NCBI RefSeq assembly: GCF_021390535.1
Contig: NZ_JAJUXG010000003.1
Span: 62,001-126,000 of the forward strand
Length of the DNA: 64,000 nucleotides
Origin: Dyadobacter sp. CY312
GTDB taxonomy: Bacteria; Bacteroidota; Bacteroidia; Cytophagales; Spirosomataceae
Direction of reading: 5' to 3'
The first letter of the stretch is position 1. Every line of letters begins with the position of its first letter. The notes beneath the pieces are model-generated. The model saw only the letters and a program-made list of their open reading frames with translations, made no database searches and had not been told where the DNA came from. Below, one piece after another: positions 55,187 through 64,000 of this stretch. A program made the position numbers and the translations under genes.

Positions 55187-55223
55187 CTGGCTCAACCGTT
55201 CCTCCGATCAAACCAGCTATTTT
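55180..55223. terminator. Bidirectional terminator at the end of nuoA
   Basis: AAAATAGCTGG (55180-55190) and CCAGCTATTTT (55213-55223) form a perfect 11-bp stem; the nuoA stop TAG lies in the left arm. It serves nuoA and the convergent outer-membrane gene whose stop is at 55225. Confidence 0.88.
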
Positions 55224-55224
55224 C

Positions 55225-55983
55225 TTAGTGCATACCTCTCCACGTTCTATGATTTCTTTTTGGGAAAAATACCAGTCCAAGCTGCGCATATAGCTGATTT
55301 GCTTTAAAGGACGGCAGGTCAGTGATCGTAACATCATCTCCACGCCACTGCCCTCTTTTGAAAATCGGCAAATGGTATGTTGCCTTCGCGCTCAGGTAAA
55401 CTTTGTCATAAACTTTTGGAAACAGGTTCATTTTGTAATCTGCCCCTATCCCTGCGTGTAGGTTGAAACTCCCGTTGTAAAGTTTCATCGAAGTAAAATT
55501 GTTCGGGTTCTGGATAACCTGTGCCAAACTCGCCGACTTGTTATTTTTAACACGAAGCTGATACAACATAATGTCCCAACCAATGGGGACGAGCAAATTC
55601 CAACGTGTTGAATTTACAAATTTCGGACTTGCGTCAACCCCTAAACCAATGCCCCGAAACATACCTCTCATGGCATTGTTATCATCCTTATATTTGCTGC
55701 TGTTCATCAGAATCAACCTGCTTTCCATGAAAAACTTATCAGTTTCCATCCTTCTGGCTAAAACAATCGAGGCCATTACAGGTTCGAACGGTTCGATATT
55801 CAAAGCCTTCATTTGATCACGTATTCCTTTGAAACTTTTGTTAGGCAAAACACCAAATTCTGCATAAACTGCAAATCCAGTCTGGTATTTCTTTGCTAAG
55901 GCAGAACTGTCTGTATCATCCTGTGCGTGAGCGTAGCCAATCGACACCAATAAAGCCAGAATGGCAAGTAGTTTGTTTGTCAT
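55225..55983 (-). CDS. Outer-membrane beta-barrel-like protein inserted between nuoA and nuoB
   Basis: 252 residues from the ATG at 55981-55983, beginning with a signal peptide that ends SIGYAHAQ. The mature part has strand-like stretches with aromatic residues (TGFAVYAEFGVLPN, MFRGIGLGVDASPKF, YNGSFNLHAGIGADY, VYLSAKATYHLPIF) and ends LYAQLGLVFFPKR plus a short tail. It is probably an outer-membrane barrel; no specific family is recognised. It is transcribed against nuoA and nuoB and separates them, with no visible functional link to complex I. Confidence 0.75.
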   Translation of the reverse strand: MTNKLLAILALLVSIGYAHAQDDTDSSALAKKYQTGFAVYAEFGVLPNKSFKGIRDQMKALNIEPFEPVMASIVLARRMETDKFFMESRLILMNSSKYKDDNNAMRGMFRGIGLGVDASPKFVNSTRWNLLVPIGWDIMLYQLRVKNNKSASLAQVIQNPNNFTSMKLYNGSFNLHAGIGADYKMNLFPKVYDKVYLSAKATYHLPIFKRGQWRGDDVTITDLPSFKANQLYAQLGLVFFPKRNHRTWRGMH

Positions 55984-56050
55984 AATATATTGTAGTGATT
56001 TATGGATAATGATATGCGTGGACACAGGCCCTTTTCTACCCAATTATAAT

Positions 56051-56058
56051 TACTTTTG
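56051..56058 (+). promoter_or_regulatory. Possible -7 box of nuoB
   Basis: TACTTTTG matches TAnnTTTG exactly, 66 nt before the ATG at 56125. A convincing -33 box was not found. If real, nuoBC is transcribed separately from nuoA. Confidence 0.4.
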
Positions 56059-56124
56059 TGTATAAAGCGGTAAGCCAGCGTAAGCAAATATTGTACCACA
56101 CTTACCTCCGAAAAAGATATCCAA

Positions 56125-56652
56125 ATGAGTGAAAGAATAAAAACCGGAGACGGTGGAATTATACTAACCAATGCTGAGGATTTGATGAACTGGGCGAGGC
56201 TTTCATCTTTGTGGCCTATGGGATTCGGATTGGCTTGCTGCGCGATTGAAATGATGGCGACTTATGCTTCCCATTATGATCTGGAACGGTTTGGAATTAT
56301 GCCCCGGCCTTCCCCTCGCCAGTCGGACGTGATGATTGTTGCCGGGACTGTCACCTTCAAAATGGCTGACCGAATCCGCCGGCTTTACGAACAAATGCCC
56401 GAACCGCGTTATGTGATCTCGATGGGAAGCTGCTCCAATTGCGGAGGGCCTTATTGGGAACATGGTTACCATGTGGTGAAAGGTGTTGACAGGATCATTC
56501 CGGTAGACGTTTACGTTCCGGGATGCCCGCCACGACCAGAAGCGCTTATTGGCGGATTTATGAAATTGCAGGAAAAAATAAGAGGAGAACACCCATTGGC
56601 TCCCGAATTATTTCTGGAAATGGAAGAAAAGAAAGAATTGGTTAACGGGTGA
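56125..56652 (+). CDS. nuoB: NADH-quinone oxidoreductase subunit B
   Basis: 175 residues. The Cys ligands of iron-sulfur cluster N2 are all present: the pair in [11 protein letters not shown] (about residues 36-37), one in MGSCSNCGG and one in [31 protein letters not shown] is the conserved surface near the quinone site. NuoB carries the last cluster before ubiquinone or menaquinone in the peripheral arm of complex I. It starts 141 nt from the divergent barrel gene and lies 183 nt upstream of nuoC. Confidence 0.96.
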   Translation: MSERIKTGDGGIILTNAEDLMNWARLSSLWPMGFGLACCAIEMMATYASHYDLERFGIMPRPSPRQSDVMIVAGTVTFKMADRIRRLYEQMPEPRYVISMGSCSNCGGPYWEHGYHVVKGVDRIIPVDVYVPGCPPRPEALIGGFMKLQEKIRGEHPLAPELFLEMEEKKELVNG

Positions 56653-56730
56653 AAATAGAAAAGTGGTGAAATGTAAAATGTGAGAATTAAAAAGACCCTT
56701 TAATTAGATTTCTCAGGTTTCTTCGTTTCG

Positions 56731-56834
56731 CATTTTACTTCTCTCTCTAACTACTTTAACTTCTTAACTACTCTAATTAACTTCTCTAACTACCCAATTT
56801 CTTTAACCCCTCCAACCACCTAACTACTCCCAAC
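56731..56834 (+). repeat. 104-nt guanine-free leader before nuoC with degenerate TAACTAC repeats
   Basis: From 56731 to 56834 the plus strand has no G at all; it is made of C, T and A with recurring CTAACTAC, TTAACTTCT and AACTACTC units about 8-10 nt long. The tract ends one base before the nuoC ATG. A transcript of it would be free of G-C and G-U pairs and hence essentially unstructured. Confidence 0.85.
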
Positions 56835-56835
56835 G

Positions 56836-57354
56836 ATGACCTTTCAGGAAATAGTAGAAATTATAGTAAGCAGATTTGAACACATCAAAATAGATACGGA
56901 TCTCAAAAGTCCGCAACCGATATTGATCGTTCCGGTTGAAGAAATCGCCGGTATATGCCAATTTTTACATGAAGATGATCGGTTGTATTTCGACTATCTG
57001 GCTTGCATCACGGCTATTGATAATGGTCCCGGGCTTGCTACCATGGAGGTAATTTACAACCTGACTTCCATTCCGTACGGACATGACCTGATGATGAAAG
57101 CAATGTTTCCCAGAAACACGCCGGATCAGCCACTTCCTCCCGTACCAAGCGTAACGCACATCTGGCGAACTGCCGACTGGCATGAGCGAGAAGCTTTCGA
57201 CCTGATGGGTATCGATTTTACCGGCCATCCTGATCAGCGCAGGATATTGCTACCAGAGGATTGGGAGGGGCATCCGCTAAGGAAAGACTATGCGGCACAA
57301 AACCGATATCACGGCATATATGTGAAGTATGAAGATGGACCAAAACTGGATTAA
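56836..57354 (+). CDS. nuoC: NADH-quinone oxidoreductase subunit C
   Basis: 172 residues. The conserved 30-kDa-subunit region is intact: [60 protein letters not shown] and [13 protein letters not shown]. It is not fused to NuoD, and no nuoD follows in this window; the next gene is unrelated. It belongs to the peripheral arm of complex I. The G-free leader stands immediately upstream. Confidence 0.95.
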   Translation: MTFQEIVEIIVSRFEHIKIDTDLKSPQPILIVPVEEIAGICQFLHEDDRLYFDYLACITAIDNGPGLATMEVIYNLTSIPYGHDLMMKAMFPRNTPDQPLPPVPSVTHIWRTADWHEREAFDLMGIDFTGHPDQRRILLPEDWEGHPLRKDYAAQNRYHGIYVKYEDGPKLD

Positions 57355-57436
57355 TTGTATGTTTACTGAGAACCTCCGTCAGGATTTTATATAAAACGTA
57401 AAAAATATTCGTTATAATTTTCTAAAAATTCTAAGA

Positions 57437-59116
57437 ATGCGCTTCGTCACTTTCGCGGTCATCTTGACCTGCCTCTCTATATCAGCTTTTGCAAAAACCG
57501 ATTCGCTCATCATACAAGGGCGTGTACTCAACCTTTCGGGCAGGCTTTACAGGCAGGCACCGGCCATTACTTTTTCCCGGAACAACATTCTGCAACCACA
57601 GTCTGAGCTTAGTAAACAGGCATCGCTGGCCGCTGACGGGAGTTTTCGTGTATCACTTCCGATGCTCTATGGCAGAGAAGAAATTTATCTGGATTACAAC
57701 GGACTCGCGTTTACCTCATTTTTAGGATCTCCCGGGACAATAGAGATTACTTTTGACGGAGATTCTCTTACCAAAGCCAAACGCCTGTTTTACTTTGCAG
57801 GTGTAAATGCGGATGCCAACAATCAGAACTTTACGTACGTAAATGAAGAGATTAAAAAACTGACAGCCAATCCTGCACTGGGTAACAAATTTTACGAATC
57901 ATTTTGGGCGAAAAGTCCGAATGAGGTGCAGAGTTTAGCCAATAGAAGAGCTGAGTTGAAATTATCGGCGTTGGCTGCTGTGGCAGAAAGAGGTGTCGTG
58001 GATCCTACTTTGCGGCAATGGACGCAATCTCTTGCCAATGACGAAATGCTGCAAAATCTATACGAATACGCATTAACCAATGATTTCGCACTCGGTAAAG
58101 ATCTTCTCGACAGCCTTAACAGATTGTCACATTCTCCGCTTACAGCGCAGCGGGTGACCTGGGCAAGCCGCTTTGGGACATTTGCAGACGGAACTGTGGA
58201 TGAAAAAAGAGCGTCTTCTCCGGGCAGGACCAATTCACTTCCTGTTCGACGCATGGCTACCCTGATCCGTGACAATGCTTCTCAGCTTGCCATGGACGAG
58301 AGAGCCAGACTAAATGATATCATCGAAAAGGGAGTTGCAGAGAAAACCGAACTGGATTTCCTCAATAAGTTGTATTCGAAAAATGAGCTCGTATTAAATC
58401 TTCTTTTCGGATATGAGAGGGAGGCCAGATTTTACGGAGAGCTGTATGACAGCACAGCACGTGAGTTTTTGAAGGCAAGATACCTTCCTAAAAACTTTCA
58501 TAAATACACTTACAGCCAGCAACAAAGACTTAGTTCACATATTAAAAGCACTTTAACGATCCCTCAATTCCGTGAATCGCTTGACGAGATTGTAAGAATT
58601 GAAGTTAAAGACAGTGCCGATATTGAGAAGCTTATCGCCTTTAAAGATGTACGGACCCAGCCAACAGAAGCACTTCCGGGATATTATCTCAGCGCTTCCA
58701 ACGAGAGAGGGACAACCTGGGCAAACCGTATTCTTGACCAATATAAAGGAAAAACGATCTATATCGTAAAGTGGAACTTTGACGATGCGAAAAGCCGCGA
58801 AGAGCTGGAATACATGGCTGCCTTACAGGCACAGTTACCTTCGGATGTTGTATTTCTCTACTTCCATGTACCGGCAGAGGAGATTTTCGTATCCGGGGAT
58901 CTCGTAAAACAATATATGGTAAGGCATCGTTTGAAAGGAACACACCTATTTCTGAACAGTAACCAAACCATGGACCTGCTCTTCAAACTTAACCCGATTG
59001 AGCCCGGCACTTTTGCGATCGTCAGGCCAAACGGCAAATTCTATGCGAAAAATGCCCCGGGACCAGCTGCTATGGAAAAAACGGTGCAGGCGATATTGCA
59101 AGCCAGAGAGAAATAA
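57437..59116 (+). CDS. Secreted protein with TlpA-like thioredoxin-fold C-terminus lacking CXXC
   Basis: 559 residues with a signal peptide (about 1-19, ending ISAFA). The N-terminal part (about 25-115) is beta-rich and resembles the DUF4369-like region that precedes Bacteroidota TlpA proteins. A helical middle follows. The C-terminal 125 residues (about 435-559) have a thioredoxin-like pattern: GKTIYIVKWNFDDAKSREEL where a C-x-x-C would normally stand, VVFLYFHVPAEE, and PGTFAIVRPNGKFYAK with the conserved cis-Pro area. With no redox Cys it cannot be a classic disulfide reductase. It is directly followed by an outer-membrane assembly-like gene. Confidence 0.75.
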   Translation: MRFVTFAVILTCLSISAFAKTDSLIIQGRVLNLSGRLYRQAPAITFSRNNILQPQSELSKQASLAADGSFRVSLPMLYGREEIYLDYNGLAFTSFLGSPGTIEITFDGDSLTKAKRLFYFAGVNADANNQNFTYVNEEIKKLTANPALGNKFYESFWAKSPNEVQSLANRRAELKLSALAAVAERGVVDPTLRQWTQSLANDEMLQNLYEYALTNDFALGKDLLDSLNRLSHSPLTAQRVTWASRFGTFADGTVDEKRASSPGRTNSLPVRRMATLIRDNASQLAMDERARLNDIIEKGVAEKTELDFLNKLYSKNELVLNLLFGYEREARFYGELYDSTAREFLKARYLPKNFHKYTYSQQQRLSSHIKSTLTIPQFRESLDEIVRIEVKDSADIEKLIAFKDVRTQPTEALPGYYLSASNERGTTWANRILDQYKGKTIYIVKWNFDDAKSREELEYMAALQAQLPSDVVFLYFHVPAEEIFVSGDLVKQYMVRHRLKGTHLFLNSNQTMDLLFKLNPIEPGTFAIVRPNGKFYAKNAPGPAAMEKTVQAILQAREK

Positions 59117-59218
59117 TCAATTTGTAAACCTGATTTTGTATCTTAACCAAGTCGATCCAGTTCATATCTATCATACGTACATTATTCATTGAGTCCGTGG
59201 TTTTGCCCAGTTAGTGCC

Positions 59219-61066
59219 ATGTATAGATATTTGTTCCTTTTTATTTTCGTAACCTCTCTTGCTGCGGCCCAAAAACCTGACAGCCTGAAAACGGTTACCC
59301 ACGAAAGGGACAGTGTAAGATATACGAATTTGAAACTTCGTATGTCTAAGACAAAATTTTCCAAGGCAGTTTACCGGTTGCTGTTCCGGGATGTTTATAA
59401 CAAGGGAAAAGTAACCGAGGTTAAGACAATTGAGACCAATCCTTTCACACCATATGAAGGGATGGTAATTCGTAACATTGTCATTCGCCAACTTAACATG
59501 CTCGGCGAATCCGTTTACGACACGACCCGGAAAGGGAACCAGCTTGAACGCTTTTTTAGCAAAAATCTGCATACCAACACGCGCGAAGGCGTGATCCGGA
59601 AATCTTTCCTGTTATTCTCAGAGGGCGATGATATTCGTGCTCAGGTTTTGAAAGACAACGAACGTCTTCTCCGGTCAAATAGACTCATTACAGATGCACG
59701 TATTATTGTAGTTCCCAGAGAAGATGTGACCTGGATGGCCGATGTCATCGTGCTGATACAAGATGCCTGGTCACTTAACTTTTCCGGTGGATTCAGTTCT
59801 TTTAACAAGTTTAATGTCGGCCTCAATAATATCAATACAAGAGGAACCACGCATTCGCAGCTGACGGCAATTCGCTGGGATGGGAAAGATACGCTAGACA
59901 GCAAATTCCAGTTTCGAACCATTTACACCATTCCATATATTGGTAAAACCTTCATCACCGGACAAGCGCGTTTCATTCAGGAAAGAGATGTAAAGGAACG
60001 AACCATAAGATTCTTCCGCCCATTCCTTACAAACGAAACCAAGTACGCGGGTGCTGCCGAAGCCGGCTACTTCCGACAACGACAATTTAAACGGAACGTT
60101 CTTGACGCCGAGGAGCTGATTCCCACCTTCCAAACTTCCTATTACTATTATGACATGTGGCTGGGGAGAGCTTTCAAATTTCCTTTCAAAAACACCATTC
60201 TCTCTGAAAATTCCCGGCTCGTAACAGCTATCAGACATAATAATTATAACTACGGGCAAAGACCGAAAGTCTCTGCTGACACTAATAAAATCTATTGGGA
60301 TAAAAGCGCCATACTTTTCAGTCTTGGCTACTCCAACCGTAATTATAAACGGGACGTATTGATTTATGGATTTGGACGCACGGAGGACGTTCCTGTCGGC
60401 AGCCTCTTTTCGCTGACAGTTGGAAAGGAAAATACGGAGTACGGACAGAGAGGTTACGCTGGCTTACAATATGCGATTGGTAAATATCTACCTCACAATC
60501 TGGGGTATATGTATCTTTTACTCAATACAGGAAGTTACTCCCAGGGTGGCGATGCCCAACAAGGCGTAGTGAGCGGACAAATGAATTACATCAGCAACCT
60601 GATCCCCTTCCGTTACAGCTTTTTCAGGCAGTTCGTTACAATCAAATATGCACAGGGAATAGACCGGGACCCACTCGATTATCTCAATATCAGCAGAGAT
60701 CAGGGAATCAGGGGCATTTACAGCGACCAGCTTATTGGCACGAAAAAGCTTACTATCGGAACTGAGACGGTATTCTTCTCTGACAAAAGTTTATTAGGAT
60801 TCCGTATCGCCTATTTTATGTTTGCCGACCTGGGTTTGGTAAATGGTTTAGGCAAACTGCGGGATAGCCCGCTTTACCAGGGTTATGGACTTGGACTACG
60901 CCTCCGAAATGAAAACCTCACGTTTAATACATTGCAATTGCAAATCGGATATTATCCCAACATTCCCGGAAACACAAGCACTTTCAGATACGGAGCAGCT
61001 GGTAATGTTCCCTTACGACTTCGTGACTTCGATATTTCTGCACCTTCTATTGTTCCATTCCAATAG
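59219..61066 (+). CDS. POTRA/beta-barrel outer-membrane protein (BamA/TamA-like)
   Basis: 615 residues from the ATG at 59219 (a TTG 30 nt upstream would add ten residues before the signal peptide). Signal peptide MYRYLFLFIFVTSLAAAQ. A region around EGMVIRNIVIRQLNMLGESV, GVIRKSFLLFSEGDDIRAQV and LKDNERLLRSNRLITDARII, about 75-170, matches one POTRA domain; DAWSLNFSGGFSSFNKF opens the barrel, and the rest is strand-rich, ending SAPSIVPFQ. Such proteins insert or secrete proteins at the outer membrane. A single POTRA domain makes it a small relative rather than BamA itself. It ends 7 nt from the convergent gene. Confidence 0.8.
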   Translation: MYRYLFLFIFVTSLAAAQKPDSLKTVTHERDSVRYTNLKLRMSKTKFSKAVYRLLFRDVYNKGKVTEVKTIETNPFTPYEGMVIRNIVIRQLNMLGESVYDTTRKGNQLERFFSKNLHTNTREGVIRKSFLLFSEGDDIRAQVLKDNERLLRSNRLITDARIIVVPREDVTWMADVIVLIQDAWSLNFSGGFSSFNKFNVGLNNINTRGTTHSQLTAIRWDGKDTLDSKFQFRTIYTIPYIGKTFITGQARFIQERDVKERTIRFFRPFLTNETKYAGAAEAGYFRQRQFKRNVLDAEELIPTFQTSYYYYDMWLGRAFKFPFKNTILSENSRLVTAIRHNNYNYGQRPKVSADTNKIYWDKSAILFSLGYSNRNYKRDVLIYGFGRTEDVPVGSLFSLTVGKENTEYGQRGYAGLQYAIGKYLPHNLGYMYLLLNTGSYSQGGDAQQGVVSGQMNYISNLIPFRYSFFRQFVTIKYAQGIDRDPLDYLNISRDQGIRGIYSDQLIGTKKLTIGTETVFFSDKSLLGFRIAYFMFADLGLVNGLGKLRDSPLYQGYGLGLRLRNENLTFNTLQLQIGYYPNIPGNTSTFRYGAAGNVPLRLRDFDISAPSIVPFQ

Positions 61067-61073
61067 ATCAGCC

Positions 61074-61496
61074 CTATTCAGCTGCCATAATACTTACCAA
61101 AAGCTCGTCCGTAAGCTGTCGTGATGTTGTTTGTGACCAAAGCCCCTTGTTTTCCGGAAAGCCATTTCTGCAATATCCTGCCTGTTTATTAAAATCGAGA
61201 ATCGCCTGACAATAGTCGTTGATCAGCAATGAAGCAATGGTACCATCTTCGGTCCACATCACTTTAAGGTTGCACGGTTTGTCGCGATGAATGACATCAA
61301 TCACATTATAAATATGCAGCGCGTCGAGAATGGATATATCCTCATTGACCGTCACAGCATAAAAATATCCGGTTTCAAAATCGTCTTCAAAAGACACTAC
61401 ATAAGAGGTTATTGGTGCAATACTGGTAAAATAAGCATCCTGACCAATCTGAAAAGTTTCTTCTATTCCTTTTACAAGGGGCTTGTATTTGCTCAT
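61074..61496 (-). CDS. Hypothetical protein (possibly DUF2251)
   Basis: 140 residues, soluble, no signal peptide. The segment SYVVSFEDDFETGYFYAVTV and ILDALHIYNVIDVIHRDKPCNLKVMW followed by GTIASLLINDYCQAILDFNKQAGYC is what makes me think of DUF2251, a family of unknown function; I am not certain. Two Cys near the C-terminus are separated by about twelve residues, with no clear metal motif. It is divergent from carB, with 284 nt between, and converges with the POTRA/barrel gene. Confidence 0.7.
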   Translation of the reverse strand: MSKYKPLVKGIEETFQIGQDAYFTSIAPITSYVVSFEDDFETGYFYAVTVNEDISILDALHIYNVIDVIHRDKPCNLKVMWTEDGTIASLLINDYCQAILDFNKQAGYCRNGFPENKGLWSQTTSRQLTDELLVSIMAAE

Positions 61497-61678
61497 TGAT
61501 GTAATTCTGTAATATGTTAAAAACCTTTGCGGAATACGGAAAACTACAAATTCACCGCAAAGAAACTGATAATGAAATTTGGTATACTACAATCCTTTAA
61601 TAAATTTCTTCGTAGGCGCATTCTTAAAAAAATAATATTAAATCTGACTCCCAAGTGTTCTTTTTCCGATATGTGAAT

Positions 61679-61686
61679 TAACTTTG
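61679..61686 (+). promoter_or_regulatory. Possible -7 box of carB
   Basis: TAACTTTG matches TAnnTTTG exactly, 95 nt before the GTG start. Upstream, GTGTTC lies near the expected -33 position but is not TTTG. No PyrR-type or other leader regulator was recognised. Confidence 0.4.
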
Positions 61687-61780
61687 TGGAATTTTTGGAC
61701 GTAGGCCTGCTCACAAAGCATCAGGCATCACCGAAAGTTGCTAATAGTTTTTTCTACAATTCTACAAATTACCTATTACT

Positions 61781-64000
61781 GTGCCCAAAAATACGAATAT
61801 CAAGTCCGTTCTAATTATCGGTTCAGGTCCAATTATTATCGGTCAGGCGTGCGAGTTTGACTATGCCGGTTCTCAGGCCGCCCGTTCTCTTCGTGAGGAA
61901 GGTGTTGAGGTAGTATTAATCAATTCCAATCCGGCAACAATCATGACCGACCCTATCAGTGCGGATCATGTGTACCTGCTTCCACTGGAAAAAAAATCCA
62001 TCGTTAAAATTCTGGAAAAACACATTGCAATGGGTAAGCCCATTGACGCTGTGCTTCCAACCATGGGTGGGCAAACTGCATTGAACCTTGCCATTGACTG
62101 CGATAAGGCGGGTGTATGGAAAAAGTACAATATCGACATCATTGGTGTTGATATTAAAGCAATTGAAACTACTGAAGATCGTGAGAAGTTCAGGCTCAAA
62201 ATGCTTGAACTGGACGTAAACGTATGTAAGGGACGCACCGCAAGGTCGTTTTTGGAAGGAAAAGAAATTGCTCAGGAAATAGGATTTCCATTGGTTATTC
62301 GCCCATCTTTTACCCTGGGCGGTACCGGAGGAGGTATTGTTGAGAAAGAAGAAGACTTTGATCAGGCTCTGAACAACGGGCTTCACGCATCTCCAACCCA
62401 TGAGGTTTTGGTAGAACAAAGTGTGACAGGCTGGAAAGAATATGAGCTGGAACTACTCCGTGATAATAAAGGAAACTTTATCATCATTTGCTCTATTGAA
62501 AACTTTGACCCGATGGGTGTGCACACCGGCGACAGTATTACGGTTGCTCCTGCGATGACACTTCCGGATACACTTTATCAGCAAATGCGTGATCTGGCTA
62601 TCAAAATGATGGATGGAATCGGGAAATTTGCAGGTGGCTGTAATGTCCAGTTTTCGGTAAATCCGGTTGACGACATGATTATTGCCATCGAAATTAACCC
62701 GCGTGTATCCCGTTCTTCCGCTCTTGCTTCCAAAGCAACGGGTTATCCTATTGCAAAAATTGCTGCGAAAATGGCAATTGGATACAATCTGGATGAACTT
62801 ACCAACCCGATTACAGGAAGTACTTCGGCTTTCTTTGAACCATCAATTGACTATGTAATTGTTAAGGTTCCGCGTTGGAATTTCGATAAATTCAAAGGAG
62901 CTGACCGTTCACTGGGTCTGCAAATGAAGTCGGTTGGAGAAGCGATGGGAATTGGACGTAATTTCCAGGAAGCGCTTCAAAAAGCATGTCAGTCTTTGGA
63001 AATCCGTCGTAACGGACTTGGAGCTGATGGCCGCGAGCTACGTGATCAGGAAGCGATTAAATACAGCCTTGCTCATCCAAGCTGGGATCGTTTGTTCCAC
63101 ATATATGATGCCTTCAAAATTGGTTTGTCTTTCAAAACAATCCAGAACCTTACCAAAATAGATCCATGGTTCCTTCGTCAGATTGAAGAGTTGATCGAAC
63201 TGGAACATGAAATTGAGAAGTTTGATCTTGAAGATTTGCCAAAAGAGCTATTGCTTAACGCAAAACAGAAGGGTTACGCGGATCGCCAGATTGCGCATTT
63301 GATCAATACCAAGGAAAGTAAAGTTTACGACAGAAGAAAAGAGCTTGGTATACAGCGTGTTTATAAATGTGTAGATACTTGTGCCGCTGAATTCGAAGCC
63401 AAAACACCATACTACTACTCTACTTTCAATTCGTCTCAGGAAATGCCCGACAACGAATCGATTGTAAGCGATAAGAAGAAAGTGGTCGTTTTAGGATCAG
63501 GCCCTAACCGTATCGGACAGGGAATTGAATTTGACTACTCCTGTGTTCACGGCGTTTTGGCCGCAAAAGAAGCTGGTTACGAAACCATCATGATCAACTG
63601 TAACCCTGAAACGGTTTCGACTGATCCGGACATTGCAGACAAGCTGTACTTCGAGCCGGTATTCTGGGAGCATGTTTATGACATCATTCAGCACGAAAAA
63701 CCAGAAGGTGTAATTGTTCAGCTTGGCGGACAAACTGCTTTAAAAATGGCAGAGAAGCTGGAAAAATATGGTATCAAGATCATCGGAACCAGCTACAACT
63801 CGCTTGACTGGGCCGAAGATCGCGGTCGTTTCTCACCACTTCTTGAAGAACTTGGAATTCCTTATCCTAAGTTCGGAACAGTGAGAACCGCTGACGCAGC
63901 CGTTGAACTTTCACGCACGCTCGGTTTCCCGTTGCTGGTTCGTCCAAGTTACGTGTTGGGTGGTCAGAACATGAAAATCGTGATCAACGAAAAAGAACTG
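61781..64000 (+). CDS. carB: Carbamoyl-phosphate synthase large subunit, 3' end outside window
   Basis: 740 codons are visible, out of about 1070 expected. The GTG at 61781 is the best start since it gives VPKNTNIKSVLIIGSGPIII, the standard CarB opening, followed by GQACEFDYAGSQAARSLREEG. The first ATP-grasp half includes VLPTMGGQTALNLA, IRPSFTLGGTGGGIV, IEINPRVSRSSALASKATGY; the oligomerisation region follows; the second half starts at KVVVLGSGPNRIGQGIEFDY and continues to LVRPSYVLGGQNM at the window end. With CarA it makes carbamoyl phosphate for arginine and pyrimidine synthesis. carA is not in the window. Confidence 0.97.
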   Translation, partial: MPKNTNIKSVLIIGSGPIIIGQACEFDYAGSQAARSLREEGVEVVLINSNPATIMTDPISADHVYLLPLEKKSIVKILEKHIAMGKPIDAVLPTMGGQTALNLAIDCDKAGVWKKYNIDIIGVDIKAIETTEDREKFRLKMLELDVNVCKGRTARSFLEGKEIAQEIGFPLVIRPSFTLGGTGGGIVEKEEDFDQALNNGLHASPTHEVLVEQSVTGWKEYELELLRDNKGNFIIICSIENFDPMGVHTGDSITVAPAMTLPDTLYQQMRDLAIKMMDGIGKFAGGCNVQFSVNPVDDMIIAIEINPRVSRSSALASKATGYPIAKIAAKMAIGYNLDELTNPITGSTSAFFEPSIDYVIVKVPRWNFDKFKGADRSLGLQMKSVGEAMGIGRNFQEALQKACQSLEIRRNGLGADGRELRDQEAIKYSLAHPSWDRLFHIYDAFKIGLSFKTIQNLTKIDPWFLRQIEELIELEHEIEKFDLEDLPKELLLNAKQKGYADRQIAHLINTKESKVYDRRKELGIQRVYKCVDTCAAEFEAKTPYYYSTFNSSQEMPDNESIVSDKKKVVVLGSGPNRIGQGIEFDYSCVHGVLAAKEAGYETIMINCNPETVSTDPDIADKLYFEPVFWEHVYDIIQHEKPEGVIVQLGGQTALKMAEKLEKYGIKIIGTSYNSLDWAEDRGRFSPLLEELGIPYPKFGTVRTADAAVELSRTLGFPLLVRPSYVLGGQNMKIVINEKEL

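Overview
The window is a chromosomal segment from a member of the Bacteroidota, most likely order Cytophagales; a Dyadobacter/Spirosoma-like genome is my best guess. The evidence is three SusC/SusD outer-membrane transporter sets, an ECF sigma factor paired with a FecR-type anti-sigma factor, promoters of the TTTG-N19/20-TAnnTTTG type, and several small protein families typical of this phylum. I see no rRNA, tRNA, CRISPR array, transposase, phage or plasmid gene.

Layout. 1-15.6 kb, mostly minus strand: a putative pectin-utilisation locus. It runs ECF sigma (11619-12194), FecR (10449-11486), an STN-bearing SusC (6963-10271), SusD (5240-6916), a second SusC (1661-4945) and a second SusD cut by the window edge. 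Upstream of the sigma gene lie a CE8 pectin methylesterase flanked by two alpha/beta-hydrolase esterases. 16-21.2 kb: two membrane proteins, a tandem pair of single-domain response regulators (the first broken by an in-frame TGA), an AraC regulator and an aldo/keto reductase. 21.4-26.6 kb: a separate SusC-SusD-small lipoprotein operon ending in a strong terminator. 26.8-44.9 kb: housekeeping and mixed genes: SDR, MtgA, DUF2851, CCA-adding enzyme, truncated haemoglobin, AMP nucleosidase, an orphan HsdR_N nuclease-like domain, YceI/MarR, Maf, GH13, SMP-30, a lipoprotein and a barrel, GtrA, thiolase, MFS transporter and GNAT.

44.9-51.8 kb, plus strand: a thiamine operon, with a promoter and TPP riboswitch followed by thiS, thiC, a degenerate ThiE/TenI paralogue, thiE, thiG, thiH and a ThiF-rhodanese fusion. 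Palindromic repeats sit between several of its genes, and one forms the coding end of the ThiE paralogue. 52-61 kb: a DUF4932-like protein, a TauE/SafE permease, nuoA (own promoter and terminator), an opposite-strand outer-membrane protein, nuoB, nuoC behind a 104-nt G-free leader, then a thioredoxin-fold protein without a CXXC and a POTRA/barrel protein. 61.8 kb to the end: the first 740 codons of carB.

How the genes work together: the sigma/FecR/STN-SusC trio is the standard cell-surface signalling arrangement by which substrate at the outer membrane induces the transport genes; the esterases would remove methyl and acyl groups from pectin outside the inner membrane. The thi genes make the thiazole and pyrimidine halves of thiamine and join them, under TPP feedback. 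The Nuo region is unusual because nuoA is separated from nuoBC and no nuoD follows. I found no convincing wholly new system. The most unusual signals are the repeat-derived protein tail in the thi operon, the split nuo cluster with its G-free leader, the hydrophobic C-terminal tail on the sigma factor, and the paired operator-like dyads near 17.7 kb. All functions are inferred from sequence motifs read by eye.
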